This document shows positions 1 to 10,841 of a DNA stretch of 64,000 nucleotides, piece by piece. The stretch comes from Acidimicrobium ferrooxidans (GTDB lineage Bacteria > Actinomycetota > Geothermincolia > Fen-727 > Anoxymicrobiaceae), in NCBI GenBank assembly GCA_020723485.1, contig DYIU01000001.1, positions 661,380 through 725,379 on the forward strand, given 5' to 3'. The translations under genes were made by a program, and so were the position numbers. Position 1 is the stretch's first letter. Each line of letters opens with the position of its first letter. The notes under the pieces were generated by a model that saw nothing but the letters and a program-made list of their open reading frames with translations, was not told the DNA's origin and ran no database searches.

Positions 1-2
1 GC

Positions 3-1853
3 ACCACCGAGCGGGACCACGAGCTCCGCGAAAAGATCTTCGCGCGCAGGGTCGACCTCAAAGCGGAGAACGTCGTCAGCCGGGCCGTGGAGACGGGCCA
101 GCCGGTCATAGTGGAGGATCCCGCCAGCGAGCCGCTGCTCGATAGCAGGTGGACGGAGGAACTGGACCTGCAGTCGCTCATGGTGCTCCCCATAACGATC
201 CGCGACGAGGCCAGGGGAATAATCGCCGTCGAGAGGCGCGGGCGCAACCGTCCCTTCACAGACCGGGAGCTCTTCGTGTGCGGGGCCATTCTCGCCCAGG
301 CGGCCGCCGGTCTCGAGAACGCAATGAGGTACGCCGAGGAGCAGCGGAAGCGGAGCGAGGCGGACACGCTCTACCGGGCCAGCAGGGAGCTCGGTTCGAC
401 CCTCGAGCTCGACGGCGTGCTCGAGAACGCCTGCAGGCTGGCGGCCCGGAACACCGGGGCGTCCGGGTGTGCCGCGTTCCTGCTGGACCAGCAAGGCCGC
501 ACGCTGGTCCCACGCCTGATGATGGGCGGAGGCGCCAGACGCACCACGTTCCCCCCCGGCAGCGGCATAGACGCGGTCGATTTCGAGGAGATGTACAACC
601 TCGCCCAGAGGCCTCCCGCGCTGAGCCTCGACAACCCCGCCGACAATCCCGCCCTGCCGGCCTTCATAAGGTCCGCGCGCACAGCGATGGTCTCGCCGTT
701 CTACATGCACGGGGTCATCGGCGGCCTCCTGTGCGTGACCGATACCGAGCCCCGGGATTTCGACGACACCCAGGTGACAAAGCTCGCCCTGGTCGCCAGC
801 GAGGTCGCGCTCGCGGTGATCAACGCGAGGCTGCACGAGCGCATCAAGACCGACGCCGCTCAGATGGCCAGCCTGGTCCAGCTCACCAATGCCATCGGCT
901 CCACCGACGACCTCTCCACCATTATGAGGCTCGCGCTGGACAGCGTGCGCCACCTGTTCGACTGCTCCTCGGGGCTCATCTACCGCATCGACGAGAAGGA
1001 CGGGACGATGCGCTGCGTCGAGTCCTTCGGTTACGACCGCGAGATACTCGAGCGGATCTCCTCGCCGCCGTACCCCCGCACCGAGGACTGCTGGACCGTA
1101 TCGGAGGGCCGCCTCATCGGGGTGGACGACCTCTCCCGGACCAGGCTCTCGTGCAGGACGCTCGAGAAGATAGGGCAGGGCTCTACCATGTGCGTGACCA
1201 TGCAGGCCGAGGGCAGGCCGCTGGGTGTCCTGCACGTCCGCAGCGAGCGGCCCAACGCCTTCACCGAGGAGGACCAGCAGCTTGCGCTTGCATTCGCGGA
1301 CCAGGTGGGACTCGCGCTCCAGCGCGCGCTGCTCTTTGAAGAGATAAACAGGCTCGCGATAACCGACCCGCTGACCGGCGTCTTCAACGTCCGCAGGCTG
1401 GAGGTAGTGCTCGCGGACGAAGTATCCAGGGCACGGCGGTACAGGCGTCCCATCTCCTTCCTGATGGTCGACCTCGACAACCTCAAGGACTACAACGACA
1501 CCCACGGCCACCAGCAGGGAGACATAGTGCTCTCGCAGGTGGCGTCCATCATCGACTCGAGCACCCGCGACGCGGACAAGGTGTTCAGGTACGGGGGCGA
1601 CGAGTTCTGCGTCATCCTCCCGGAGACCGACTCCGACGAGGCCATGGTCGTCGCGGAGAAGGTCCGCCGCGCGGTGGCTGAGTTCCACTTCGCCGGGGAG
1701 GAGAAGCTGCCCTCGGAGAGCATGACCATAAGCGTCGGCGTCGCGGCCTTCCCCCGTGACTGCGAGGAGGAAGCCACCCTCATCCACAAGGCCGACCTGG
1801 CCCTCTACGCGGCCAAGCAGACCGGCCGCAACTCGGTCTCGTCAGCTTTCTAG
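3..1853 (+). CDS. GAF-domain diguanylate cyclase (GGDEF), 5'-truncated by window edge
   Basis: Frame is open from base 3; repeated GAF-like segments, then GGDEF region 'DPLTGVFNVRRLEVVL...FRYGGDEFCVILPETD'. Confidence 0.9.
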   Translation, partial: TTERDHELREKIFARRVDLKAENVVSRAVETGQPVIVEDPASEPLLDSRWTEELDLQSLMVLPITIRDEARGIIAVERRGRNRPFTDRELFVCGAILAQAAAGLENAMRYAEEQRKRSEADTLYRASRELGSTLELDGVLENACRLAARNTGASGCAAFLLDQQGRTLVPRLMMGGGARRTTFPPGSGIDAVDFEEMYNLAQRPPALSLDNPADNPALPAFIRSARTAMVSPFYMHGVIGGLLCVTDTEPRDFDDTQVTKLALVASEVALAVINARLHERIKTDAAQMASLVQLTNAIGSTDDLSTIMRLALDSVRHLFDCSSGLIYRIDEKDGTMRCVESFGYDREILERISSPPYPRTEDCWTVSEGRLIGVDDLSRTRLSCRTLEKIGQGSTMCVTMQAEGRPLGVLHVRSERPNAFTEEDQQLALAFADQVGLALQRALLFEEINRLAITDPLTGVFNVRRLEVVLADEVSRARRYRRPISFLMVDLDNLKDYNDTHGHQQGDIVLSQVASIIDSSTRDADKVFRYGGDEFCVILPETDSDEAMVVAEKVRRAVAEFHFAGEEKLPSESMTISVGVAAFPRDCEEEATLIHKADLALYAAKQTGRNSVSSAF

Positions 1854-1903
1854 AGCGTTTCCCGGGGCGCTAAAGCCGCGCCTGAACGCGGCCGATAATC
1901 TCC

Positions 1904-1931
1904 TTGCAAATGTTATTCGCCGTGCTATAAT
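1904..1931 (+). promoter_or_regulatory. sigma70-like promoter upstream of greA
   Basis: TTGCAA (1904-1909), 16-bp spacer, TATAAT (1926-1931). Confidence 0.6.
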
Positions 1932-2012
1932 ACTCGCCAATGCCACGGCGATAACAAACGGAAGCTACTGTCTTGAAAGGGCGGTAGCGTCCATTTTTTT
2001 CGGGGTGAATCG

Positions 2013-2510
2013 ATGGAAATGCTGGACCAGGAGATGAAAGGCGAAGTCGTCCTCACCGAGGCAGGACGCAAAAAGCTCGCCGACGAGCTCGCCGAACTCA
2101 AGAGTGTCAAGCGGCGCGAGGTGGCCGAGAGGCTCAAGAACGCCATAACTTACGGCGACCTCACCGAGAACTCGGAATACGACGACGCGAAGAACGAGCA
2201 GGCTCGCGTAGAGCACCGCATCGACCAGATCGAGACCATGCTCTCCAAGGCGAGGGTGATCAACCCGCGCCAGGTCAAGACCAAGGAGGTCGGCATCGGC
2301 TCCCTGGTCGAGATCAAGAAGGTCGGGCACAGCAAGCAGCAGTTCACCTACAGGATAGTGGGGCCCGCCGAAGCGAACCCGGACAACCACATGATCTCCT
2401 ACGAAAGCCCGGTAGGCCGCGCGCTGATGGGCCTCAAGGTCAACGAAATCGCGGTCGTAAAAGCGCCCGCGGGCGAGATCAAGTACCGGATACTCTCCAT
2501 CAAGCGATAG
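2013..2510 (+). CDS. greA: Transcription elongation factor GreA
   Basis: 'LTEAGRKKLADELAELKSVKRREVAERLKNAITYGDLTENSEYDDAKNEQ' is characteristic of GreA. Confidence 0.95.
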   Translation: MEMLDQEMKGEVVLTEAGRKKLADELAELKSVKRREVAERLKNAITYGDLTENSEYDDAKNEQARVEHRIDQIETMLSKARVINPRQVKTKEVGIGSLVEIKKVGHSKQQFTYRIVGPAEANPDNHMISYESPVGRALMGLKVNEIAVVKAPAGEIKYRILSIKR

Positions 2511-2669
2511 CCGGCCAGGCGGCATCCCGCCAGTCCGGACCCCTGAAGGACCTGCGCGCCGTCCCCCGCCGGGCGCGGGACGTCCACGAATGAAATCGCC
2601 TCACACTCCGTATTACCGTGCGATCAGGTCATGGCGCACTGTACTTTTCGACAGGGAGGGTGACGGTCG

Positions 2670-3188
2670 ATGTCGGAATACCAGCCGAAGTCCTATCCGT
2701 GGAGGGCCTGGCGGCGGCTCGCCGCGCTGGCCCGCGGGCGCTCGGTCCCACTGCGGGGCAACAGGCGCGCTCTCAGAAAGCGGGTGCTCGCCCGCTCGCT
2801 GGTGCCCCTCGCCCCGGCGCTCGTCGGACATCCCGCGCAGGCATTCGACCTGGAACCGCGCGTTGTGGCGGACGCCGCATCCGAGATGATAGTCGCCGGG
2901 CCCGCCGAGGCGTTCCTGGCCGTGCTGGGGAGCGTTCACGTCCTGAACTTCCTGTCGGTCATCACGACAGGAAGGCGCCTGCGGTCCCTGGGCGAGCCCG
3001 ACCAGGCGAGGGTCATCTCGCGGGCTTCTACGAGCAGGGTCATGCTCCTCAGGGGCGCCTCGATGCTCGCCGGGCTGCCCCTGAAAGTCGCTTACTACAA
3101 CCACGACGACGTCTGCTGCGGCCTGGGCTTCACACGGTCCGCGCTCCGGGAGGACGCGGGCAGGCACCAGGTGACCCGGGACCGCTGA
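2670..3188 (+). CDS. Hypothetical protein, possible small partner subunit of the downstream GMC oxidoreductase
   Basis: 172-aa ORF directly upstream of and co-oriented with the GMC oxidoreductase; function is inferred from context only. Confidence 0.55.
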   Translation: MSEYQPKSYPWRAWRRLAALARGRSVPLRGNRRALRKRVLARSLVPLAPALVGHPAQAFDLEPRVVADAASEMIVAGPAEAFLAVLGSVHVLNFLSVITTGRRLRSLGEPDQARVISRASTSRVMLLRGASMLAGLPLKVAYYNHDDVCCGLGFTRSALREDAGRHQVTRDR

Positions 3189-3229
3189 GTCCAGCCGGGC
3201 GCGCATACGAACGAGAGGGGTCGAGACAT

Positions 3230-4834
3230 ATGCTCCATACCTGGAAGAGCCTCGGACTCAGGGGGAAGACACGCGCGGTCGAGCTCGAAGCCGACGTCGT
3301 GATAGTGGGCTCCGGTGCCGGGGGCGCCCCGCTCGCGAGCGAGCTGGCCGGCGAAGGTTACTCCGTCGTGGTCCTGGAGGAGGGCGGGTACTTCCCGACA
3401 GAGTCGTTCGGCTTCGACTGCCGGCGCGCCGTCGTGGAGATGTACAGGGACGGCGGGATGACCTTCGCCCTGGGGATGCCGGTGGTGCTCTGTCCGACAG
3501 GCAGGACTATCGGGGGCACCACCACCATCAACCAGGGCACGGCCCTCAGGATGCCCCGGGGGGTCCTGCAGGAATGGAGGACCGGGTATGGGCTCTCGGA
3601 GATCACCTACGAGGAACTGAGCCTCTACTACGGGGCTGTGGAGGAGTTCATATACGTCTCGAAGCCTGACCCCGAGGTCGCGGGCCTCAACGCCGCTAAG
3701 TTCATCGCCGGCGCCAGGGCGATGGGGCTCGAGGCCGAGTACCTGCCGAGGAACGCCAAGGACTGCGAGGGGTACGGCGTGTGTTGCTTCGGCTGTCCCA
3801 CCGGCGCGAAGCAGAGCACGAATATCTCGTACATCCCCGAGGCGCTCAGGAAAGGGGCCGACGTCTACGCCGACTGCCGCGTGGACCGGGTGCTGGTCGA
3901 GGAAGGCAGGGCCGCGGGCGTCACGGGTCGGTTCGTAGAACACGACACGCGCGCGTCCGGGCCCCGGATCACGGTCCACGCCGAGGTCGTCGTCCTGTCC
4001 TGCGGGACAGTCGGGACGCCGCTGGTGCTCAAGCGGAGCGGGATCGCCGATTCGAGCGGCCAGGTCGGACGTAACTTCAGGCTCCACCCGGTCACGCAGG
4101 TGGTGCCGATATTCGACGAGCTGGTGGAACCGCACAGGGGGGTCTCTCAGAGCGCCTGGGTCCACGAGTTCCTTGACCAGGGTATCAGCCTCGAGACCAC
4201 CGTCCTGCCCCCGGACATGCTCACCATGACGGTCCCCCATGCTGCGCGCGAGCACGCCGAGGTCATGTCTCAGTATCCGAACAGCGGGCTGGTGGGAGTG
4301 ATGATAAAGGACTCCACTACCGGCCGGGTCATGCCGAGGCCGGGCGGCGGAGCGTCGCTCTACTACCAGGTCGGCAGGGAAGACCTGCGGCGGATGAAGC
4401 TCGGGAACCTGGTCGCGAGCGAGATATCGTTCGCCGCGGGGGCGAAGCGCGTCATCACGATGATCTCGGGCCACCACGAATTGAGGGGCCCGGGCGACGT
4501 CGCGAGGCTGAGGGCAGCGAAGGTGAAGGCGCGCCAGTACTTCGCGATGAGCGGCTGGCACCCGATGGGCACCTGCAGGATGGGCTCCGACCCCGAGTGG
4601 TCGGTGGTAGGGCACACCCTGGAGACGTGGGACGTGCCGGACCTGTTCATCTCGGACGCGAGCGTCTTCCCGACCGCGCTGGGCGTGAATCCCCAGCTCA
4701 CCATAATGGCGCTGTCCATGCGCTGCGCCGGCTTCATCGACGAGAGGCTGCGTGAGCGCGGCGTCCCGGCCCGGGGCCGCGACGACGAGCTCGAGCGCAT
4801 GCTCTTCGCCGAGCGGGCCGCGTCCTCGCGCTGA
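3230..4834 (+). CDS. GMC-family FAD-dependent oxidoreductase
   Basis: N-terminal 'EADVVIVGSGAGGAPLASELAGEGYSVVVLEEG', C-terminal 'HPMGTCRMG...DASVFPTALGVNPQLTIMAL'; start at ATG 3230 rather than 2618. Confidence 0.9.
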   Translation: MLHTWKSLGLRGKTRAVELEADVVIVGSGAGGAPLASELAGEGYSVVVLEEGGYFPTESFGFDCRRAVVEMYRDGGMTFALGMPVVLCPTGRTIGGTTTINQGTALRMPRGVLQEWRTGYGLSEITYEELSLYYGAVEEFIYVSKPDPEVAGLNAAKFIAGARAMGLEAEYLPRNAKDCEGYGVCCFGCPTGAKQSTNISYIPEALRKGADVYADCRVDRVLVEEGRAAGVTGRFVEHDTRASGPRITVHAEVVVLSCGTVGTPLVLKRSGIADSSGQVGRNFRLHPVTQVVPIFDELVEPHRGVSQSAWVHEFLDQGISLETTVLPPDMLTMTVPHAAREHAEVMSQYPNSGLVGVMIKDSTTGRVMPRPGGGASLYYQVGREDLRRMKLGNLVASEISFAAGAKRVITMISGHHELRGPGDVARLRAAKVKARQYFAMSGWHPMGTCRMGSDPEWSVVGHTLETWDVPDLFISDASVFPTALGVNPQLTIMALSMRCAGFIDERLRERGVPARGRDDELERMLFAERAASSR

Positions 4835-4949
4835 GTCCGCGCCACGGCGCAGCACCGGCCTTTTCTGTGTTATCCTTACTTCTCGCGCGGCGGAGCCGCG
4901 GCTCCGGCCCCGCATCCGACTGTGTCCGCCTCCGGAGGTCCATTCAACC

Positions 4950-6470
4950 ATGAGCGATGACGAGATCCATGACCTGGAGACGCCGGAGAGCGAGCTCGTG
5001 AGGGTTCGCCGGGCCAAGCTCCAGAAGATGAAAGACTCGGGGGCCGAGCCGTACAAGTCGGCCTACGCCAGCCCGGGGGAGATCGCCCTGTCCTCCGACC
5101 TGCGCGAGGAGTACGGCCCGCTCGAGCCCGGGGCCGGCTCGGGCAGGCAGGTCGCCGTGGCAGGACGGCTGATGGGCCGCCGGGAGCACGGCAAGGCCGC
5201 GTTCGCGGACCTGCAGGACTCCTCCGGCAGGATACAGCTCATGCTCCGGCAGGACGTACTGGGACCGGACGCGTTCGGCGACTTCGCCGAGCTCGACATC
5301 GGGGACTGGATAGGGGCCGCGGGCGAGGTCGTCCGCTCCCGCAGGGGAGAGCTGTCCATCGCTGTGGAGTCGTTCGAGCTCCTCTCCAAGTCGTTGCGCC
5401 CCCTGCCGGAGAAATGGCACGGCCTCAAGGACCGCGAGCACCGGTACCGCCAGCGTTACCTCGACCTGCTGATGAACGAGGACGCGAGGAGGGCTCTCGA
5501 GGCCCGTTCCACGATCGTCAAGGAGATAAGGCGCTTCCTCGACGAGCGCGGCTTCCTCGAGGTGGAGACCCCGATGCTGCAGCAGTTGCCCGGCGGCGCG
5601 GTGGCGAAGCCTTTCGTGACCCATCACAACGCCCTCGGGATGGACCTCTACCTGCGCATCGCGCCCGAGCTGTACCTGAAGAGGCTCCTGGTCGGAGGGT
5701 ACGACAAGGTATACGAGCTCAACCGCAACTTCCGCAACGAGGGCATAAGCGCCCGGCACAACCCCGAGTTCACGATGCTGGAGGCGTACGTTGCGTTCGT
5801 CGACTACCGCTACATGATGGAGCTGCTCCAGGAGCTCATAACCGCAGCGATAACGGCCGTCACCGGCAGCACCGAAATCGAGTACGACGGCAACAGCATA
5901 TCTCTGGCGCCGCCCTGGAAAGAGGTGACCATGCTCGGGGCGCTGTCCGAGTACGCGGGCCTCGAGGTTGATCTCTCGATGGACGCGGCCGAACTGGCCG
6001 CGATCGCCTCCGAGAAGGAAGTGGAGGTCCCGGCCGGAGCCGGCCCCGGTTGGATCGTCGCCGAGCTGTACGAGAAGCTGGTCGAGCCCCGCCTGGTCCA
6101 GCCCACGTTCGTGCTGGAGTACCCGGAGGAGATATCCCCGCTCGCACGCAGGAGCCCCGCCTCCCCGGGTTTTACGGAGCGCTTCGAGATACTCATCGCC
6201 GGGCAGGAGATCGCCAACGCCTTCTCGGAGCTCGCCGACCCGCTGGACCAGCGCGAGCGGTTCGAGTCCCAGGCGCGCAAGAGGGCTGCAGGGGACGAGG
6301 AGGCGCACAGGATCGACGAGGACTACCTCACCGCCCTGGAGTACGGCATGCCGCCGGCCGGAGGTCTCGGAGTCGGGATCGACAGGCTGGCCATGCTGGC
6401 GACGGGCAGCCACAATATAAGAGACGTCATCATCTTCCCTCACCTGCGCCCGCCTCAAGGTAGGTCATAA
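4950..6470 (+). CDS. lysS: Lysyl-tRNA synthetase, class II
   Basis: 'FRNEGISARHNPEFTMLEAYVAFVDY' and 'GLGVGIDRLAML' class II motifs; start at ATG 4950. Confidence 0.95.
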   Translation: MSDDEIHDLETPESELVRVRRAKLQKMKDSGAEPYKSAYASPGEIALSSDLREEYGPLEPGAGSGRQVAVAGRLMGRREHGKAAFADLQDSSGRIQLMLRQDVLGPDAFGDFAELDIGDWIGAAGEVVRSRRGELSIAVESFELLSKSLRPLPEKWHGLKDREHRYRQRYLDLLMNEDARRALEARSTIVKEIRRFLDERGFLEVETPMLQQLPGGAVAKPFVTHHNALGMDLYLRIAPELYLKRLLVGGYDKVYELNRNFRNEGISARHNPEFTMLEAYVAFVDYRYMMELLQELITAAITAVTGSTEIEYDGNSISLAPPWKEVTMLGALSEYAGLEVDLSMDAAELAAIASEKEVEVPAGAGPGWIVAELYEKLVEPRLVQPTFVLEYPEEISPLARRSPASPGFTERFEILIAGQEIANAFSELADPLDQRERFESQARKRAAGDEEAHRIDEDYLTALEYGMPPAGGLGVGIDRLAMLATGSHNIRDVIIFPHLRPPQGRS

Positions 6471-6606
6471 TTTTCCAGCGTCGAATAGGTTAACGAGGGT
6501 GTTCCGGACGCGGGAATCCCGATTGACAGATGTCATCATGCGAATCCTTCGGACGTTATAGTATTTAGTAGCCCGGACCCCGCGTGCGTCCGGGCCGGGA
6601 GAGCGA

Positions 6607-7149
6607 ATGAACATCTTCTGTGAAGAGTGCAAGAAGAATATAGCGACCGTGTTCCTCACCAAGATATCGGGCAATGAGGTCTCGAAGGTGCAGCTCTGCG
6701 AGGAGTGCGCGGCCAGGATGGAGGAGACCACCGAGGCGGCCAACCTCCTGGCTTTCCTCCCGCAGATACTCTCGGGGCTGCAGGGGGTGGAGGAGCACCT
6801 GGTGGAGGACGTGCTCTCATGCGAGCTCATATCCTGTGATTCCTGCGGGACGTCGTTCAACGACTTCCAGAAGATGGGGTTCCTCGGGTGCGCCAGGTGT
6901 TACGAGTCGTTCGGCGAGGCGCTGATGAAAGTCATAATCGAGTTCCAGGAGTCCGAGGAGCACTGCGGCAAGATGCCTGGAAAGGTGTCCGAGGGAGCCC
7001 GCCTCCGCAAGAGGCTCGTGGACCTGGAGAGGGACCTCGAGCACCAGATAGCGGAGGAGGAGTACGAGGCCGCCGCCGCGGTCCGCGACCAGATACGCGA
7101 GATCGAGGGCAGGTTGAACGAGGAGGCGTCAGATGGCGGGCAGGAGTAA
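6607..7149 (+). CDS. mcsA: McsA-type zinc-binding protein with UvrB/UvrC motif
   Basis: CxxC pairs ('FCEECKKN', 'LCEECAARM', 'CDSCGTSF', 'CARCYESF'), C-terminal UVR-like helix, adjacent to mcsB-clpC. Confidence 0.9.
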   Translation: MNIFCEECKKNIATVFLTKISGNEVSKVQLCEECAARMEETTEAANLLAFLPQILSGLQGVEEHLVEDVLSCELISCDSCGTSFNDFQKMGFLGCARCYESFGEALMKVIIEFQESEEHCGKMPGKVSEGARLRKRLVDLERDLEHQIAEEEYEAAAAVRDQIREIEGRLNEEASDGGQE

Positions 7150-8185
7150 GAAGCCGCCGGCCGGCGCCTCGTGGCTCAGGACCCAGGGTCCAGGCTATCC
7201 GCTCGTGCTCTCGTGCCGCGCGCGGCTCGCGCGCAACCTTGAGGGCCTGCCGTTCCCGACCTCCGCGAAGGAGGAGGAGACCGAGAGGGCGAGGGGCATG
7301 GTTCTCGAGGCCGTATCCAGGAAGGTGGCCGTCGACCGCGACTGGGACATCAGGTTCGCGGAAGAGCTGTCCCGCGACGAGCTGGCCTCGATGGCCGAGG
7401 AGCACCTCACGAGCCAGTCATTCGCCGACCGCCCCCCCGGACGGGCGGTGGCGCTCTCGTGGAGGGACGGCCGCAGCGTGACGGTCAACGAGGAGGACCA
7501 CGTGAGGGTCCAGGCCGTGATGCCCGGGGCGCAGTTCATGAAAGCGTGGCGCGCGGCCGATAAAATCGATAGCAGCATCGAGAGCGAGGTGCAGTATTCA
7601 TTCGACCAGAAGCTGGGTTACCTGACGACCAGCCCCAGCAACGTGGGGACGGGTTTGAGGGTCTCGGCGATGCTGCACCTGCCTGCGCTCGTTATAACGG
7701 GCGAGATAGCGCGCACCATCTCGGCGCTGGGCCAGGCGGGCGTTTACGTCCGGGGCCTGTACGGCGAGGGCTCCGGGGTGGCCGGCAACCTGTTCCAGGT
7801 ATCGAACAGGCAGACGCTGGGCCGCACGGAGGAATCGATCGTCGGCAACATGGACATGATCGCGCGCCAGGTCTCGGATAACGAGAAGACGGCCAGGAAG
7901 ATGATGCTCAGGGAGTCGCCGCTGGACCTGGCGGACAGGGTATACCGATCGCTCGGCATACTCGAGCGGGCCAGGCGGATGAGCTTCTTCGAAGCCCTGG
8001 AGCTCGTCTCGATGGTGAAGCTGGGGATAGACCTGGAGATCATCCCCCTGGAGGATTTCAACATCCTCGAGGTCGGAGTCGGGGCGGGTCCTTCACACCT
8101 GAAGGCCGTCCTCGGCGGAGAGGCGGAGCCGGAGGACATAGACAGCGAGCGCGCGGTCCACGTGAGGAGGATGCTCGACCTGTAA
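7133..8185 (+). CDS. mcsB: Protein-arginine kinase McsB (ATP:guanido phosphotransferase family)
   Basis: 'VLSCRARLARNLEGLPFP', 'LTTSPSNVGTGLRVSAMLHLPAL', 'LYGEGSGVAGNLFQVSNRQTLG'. Confidence 0.95.
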   Translation: MAGRSKKPPAGASWLRTQGPGYPLVLSCRARLARNLEGLPFPTSAKEEETERARGMVLEAVSRKVAVDRDWDIRFAEELSRDELASMAEEHLTSQSFADRPPGRAVALSWRDGRSVTVNEEDHVRVQAVMPGAQFMKAWRAADKIDSSIESEVQYSFDQKLGYLTTSPSNVGTGLRVSAMLHLPALVITGEIARTISALGQAGVYVRGLYGEGSGVAGNLFQVSNRQTLGRTEESIVGNMDMIARQVSDNEKTARKMMLRESPLDLADRVYRSLGILERARRMSFFEALELVSMVKLGIDLEIIPLEDFNILEVGVGAGPSHLKAVLGGEAEPEDIDSERAVHVRRMLDL

Positions 8186-8252
8186 GGCGTTTTGTGAATT
8201 TGTGGGCGGAGTGCCCTACAATATACATGGATGTACATAGGAGGAATGTAGT

Positions 8253-10724
8253 TTGTTCCAGAGGTTTTCAGACAGCGCGAGACGGGTTGTGGTCCTGGCC
8301 CAGGAAGAGGCCAGGAAGCTCAACCATAACTACATAGGCACAGAGCACCTGCTCCTGGGGCTCATCCAGGAGGGCGAGGGCATCGCCGCGAAGGCCCTCG
8401 AGGCCTTCCAGGTCAACCTGGACGCGGTGCGCAGCCAGGTGGTCGAGGTGATAGGCAGGGGCTCCAGCGCCCCGAGCGGGCACATCCCGTTCACGCCGCG
8501 CGCCAAGAAGGTCCTCGAGCTCTCGCTCCGCGAGGCGCTCCAGCTGGGTCACAACTACATTGGCACCGAGCATATCCTGCTCGGCCTCATCCGCGAGGGT
8601 GAGGGCGTCGCGGCCAAGGTCCTGGTGAAGCTCGGCGTCGACCTCGAGCGACTGCGCAACCAGGTCCTCAAGAACCTCTCCGGCAGCGGCTCCGCGGCCG
8701 GCGAGCTCCCGGGCGGCGAGGGCGGCCAGGGCGCGCTGATGCTCGACCAGTTCGGCCGCAACCTGACAGAGCTGGCTGCCCAGAACAAACTCGACCCGGT
8801 CATCGGGCGCGAGAAAGAGATAGAACGCGTGATGCAGGTGCTCTCCCGGCGCACCAAGAACAACCCCGTGCTTGTGGGCGAGCCCGGCGTGGGCAAGACC
8901 GCCATCGTTGAGGGCCTCGCGCAGGCCATCACCGCCAACGAGGTCCCGGAGATGCTCCGTGGCAAGCACCTCTACACGCTCGACCTCGGGGCGCTGGTGG
9001 CGGGTTCCCGCTACAGGGGCGATTTCGAGGAGAGGCTCAAAAAGGTAATAAAAGAGATACGCGGCCGGGGTGACATCATCCTGTTCATCGACGAGCTGCA
9101 CAACCTTGTGGGCGCCGGCGCCGCGGAGGGCGCCATCGACGCGGCCAGCATCCTCAAGCCCGCGCTGGCGCGCGGCGAGCTCCAGACCATCGGCGCGACC
9201 ACTATGGACGAGTACCGCAAGCACCTCGAGCGTGACGCCGCTCTCGAGCGCAGGTTCCAGCCCATCACCGTCGACGAGCCGACGGTCGAGCACACAATCG
9301 ACATACTGCGCGGCCTGCGCGACCGCTACGAGGCGCATCACAAGGTCCAGATAACCGACGGCGCGATGATCGCCGCCGCCAGGCTCGCTCAGCGCTACAT
9401 ATCCGACCGGTTCCTGCCCGACAAGGCCATCGACCTCATCGACGAGGCGGCAAGCCGGCTCCGCATGCACGCGATGACCGCTCCACCGGACGTCCGCGAG
9501 CAGGAGGAGGCCCTGCAGAAGCTCCGCGGCGAGAAGCAGGCCGCCATCGCAGCGCAGGACTTCGAGAAAGCAGCCGAGATACGCGACCGCGAGCAGGACG
9601 TGATACTCGACATCGCTGAGAGCGAGAAAGACTGGAAGGTCCCACACCAGAGCCACCAGCTCCAGGTGACCGACGAGGACATCACGGACATCCTCTCCTC
9701 CTGGACAGGCATACCGGTCTACCAGCTGACCGAGGCCGAGAGCGAGAAGCTCCTCCGCATGGAGGACGAGCTGCACAAGCGCGTCATCAGCCAGAACGAG
9801 GCCGTCGTGGCCATAGCGCAGGCGCTCAGGCGTACGAGGGCCGGCCTCAAAGACCCGCGCAGGCCGGGGGGCTCGTTCATATTCCTAGGGCCGTCCGGCG
9901 TGGGCAAGACCGAGCTCGCCCGGACGCTGGCCGAGTTCCTGTTCGGCAACGAGGACGCGCTGCTGCAGATAGACATGTCCGAGTACATGGAGAAGCACTC
10001 CGTCTCGAGGCTGGTGGGCTCGCCCCCCGGTTACGTGGGCCACGAGGAGGGCGGCCAGCTCACCGAGGCGGTGCGCCGCAAGCCGTTCTCGGTGGTCCTG
10101 CTGGACGAGATCGAGAAGGCTCACTATGACGTCTTCAACGTCCTGCTCCAGATACTGGAGGACGGCCGGCTGACCGACTCGCAGGGCCACCAGGTTGACT
10201 TCCGCAACACCATAATCATCATGACGTCCAACCTGGGCACGCGCGAGATTCACAACGCGGCGCCCCTCGGATTCCAGGTCGGCAGCGAGACCGGCTCCCT
10301 GGCCTACGACGACATGAAGGAAAAGGTCATGAGCGAGCTCAAGCGGACGTTCCGGCCCGAGCTGCTCAACCGTATCGACGACGTGATAGTCTTCCACGAG
10401 CTCTCCACCGAAGAGGTGAAGGCCATCGCCGACCTCATGCTCGACCGGGTGCGCACCCAGCTCGCGGACCAGGACATAAAGCTCGAGGTCAGCGAAGATG
10501 CCAAGGACGTCCTCGTGAAAGAGGGGTTCGACCCGTCGCTCGGCGCTCGGCCGCTGCGCAGGGCCATAACACGCCTCATAGAGAACCCGGTCTCCGAGGC
10601 CATCCTGAAGGGCCAGTTCACCGGTGGGCACGTGATAGTGGTCGCCGAGAAAGACGGCCGCCTCGAGTTCGACGTCAGGCAGGACACCGAGGTGCCGACT
10701 ACCCCGGTTGGTGCCAACAATTAG
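8253..10724 (+). CDS. clpC: ATP-dependent Clp protease ATP-binding subunit ClpC
   Basis: N-terminal '[37 protein letters not shown]', two AAA+ modules, UVR region; TTG start. Confidence 0.97.
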   Translation: MFQRFSDSARRVVVLAQEEARKLNHNYIGTEHLLLGLIQEGEGIAAKALEAFQVNLDAVRSQVVEVIGRGSSAPSGHIPFTPRAKKVLELSLREALQLGHNYIGTEHILLGLIREGEGVAAKVLVKLGVDLERLRNQVLKNLSGSGSAAGELPGGEGGQGALMLDQFGRNLTELAAQNKLDPVIGREKEIERVMQVLSRRTKNNPVLVGEPGVGKTAIVEGLAQAITANEVPEMLRGKHLYTLDLGALVAGSRYRGDFEERLKKVIKEIRGRGDIILFIDELHNLVGAGAAEGAIDAASILKPALARGELQTIGATTMDEYRKHLERDAALERRFQPITVDEPTVEHTIDILRGLRDRYEAHHKVQITDGAMIAAARLAQRYISDRFLPDKAIDLIDEAASRLRMHAMTAPPDVREQEEALQKLRGEKQAAIAAQDFEKAAEIRDREQDVILDIAESEKDWKVPHQSHQLQVTDEDITDILSSWTGIPVYQLTEAESEKLLRMEDELHKRVISQNEAVVAIAQALRRTRAGLKDPRRPGGSFIFLGPSGVGKTELARTLAEFLFGNEDALLQIDMSEYMEKHSVSRLVGSPPGYVGHEEGGQLTEAVRRKPFSVVLLDEIEKAHYDVFNVLLQILEDGRLTDSQGHQVDFRNTIIIMTSNLGTREIHNAAPLGFQVGSETGSLAYDDMKEKVMSELKRTFRPELLNRIDDVIVFHELSTEEVKAIADLMLDRVRTQLADQDIKLEVSEDAKDVLVKEGFDPSLGARPLRRAITRLIENPVSEAILKGQFTGGHVIVVAEKDGRLEFDVRQDTEVPTTPVGANN

Positions 10725-10746
10725 CCCACGGGCGTCAAAGGGCGAA

Positions 10747-10777
10747 ACGGGCCTCCTCCGGGAGGCCCGTCTCATTT
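10747..10777 (+). terminator. Rho-independent terminator after clpC
   Basis: ACGGGCCTCC-tccg-GGAGGCCCGT followed by CTCATTTTT. Confidence 0.8.
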
Positions 10778-10841
10778 TTGGAGGTGGCCGCCGCCGTGAT
10801 ATCATTTAGCCGGTCCGGTAATTCTTATCAATCGAGGTGTC

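Noticed and set aside
2618-3229. N-terminal extension of the GMC oxidoreductase ORF
   Set aside because: Extension is arginine/alanine-rich and overlaps a better ORF (2670-3188) in another frame; the FAD-binding fold begins after ATG 3230.
3095-5056. 653-aa minus-strand ORF antisense to the GMC oxidoreductase and lysS
   Set aside because: Low-complexity R/P/G/A-rich antisense ORF typical of high-GC DNA; the plus strand encodes clear protein families. The same applies to 4944-6458, 8268-9776, 15040-16416 and similar.
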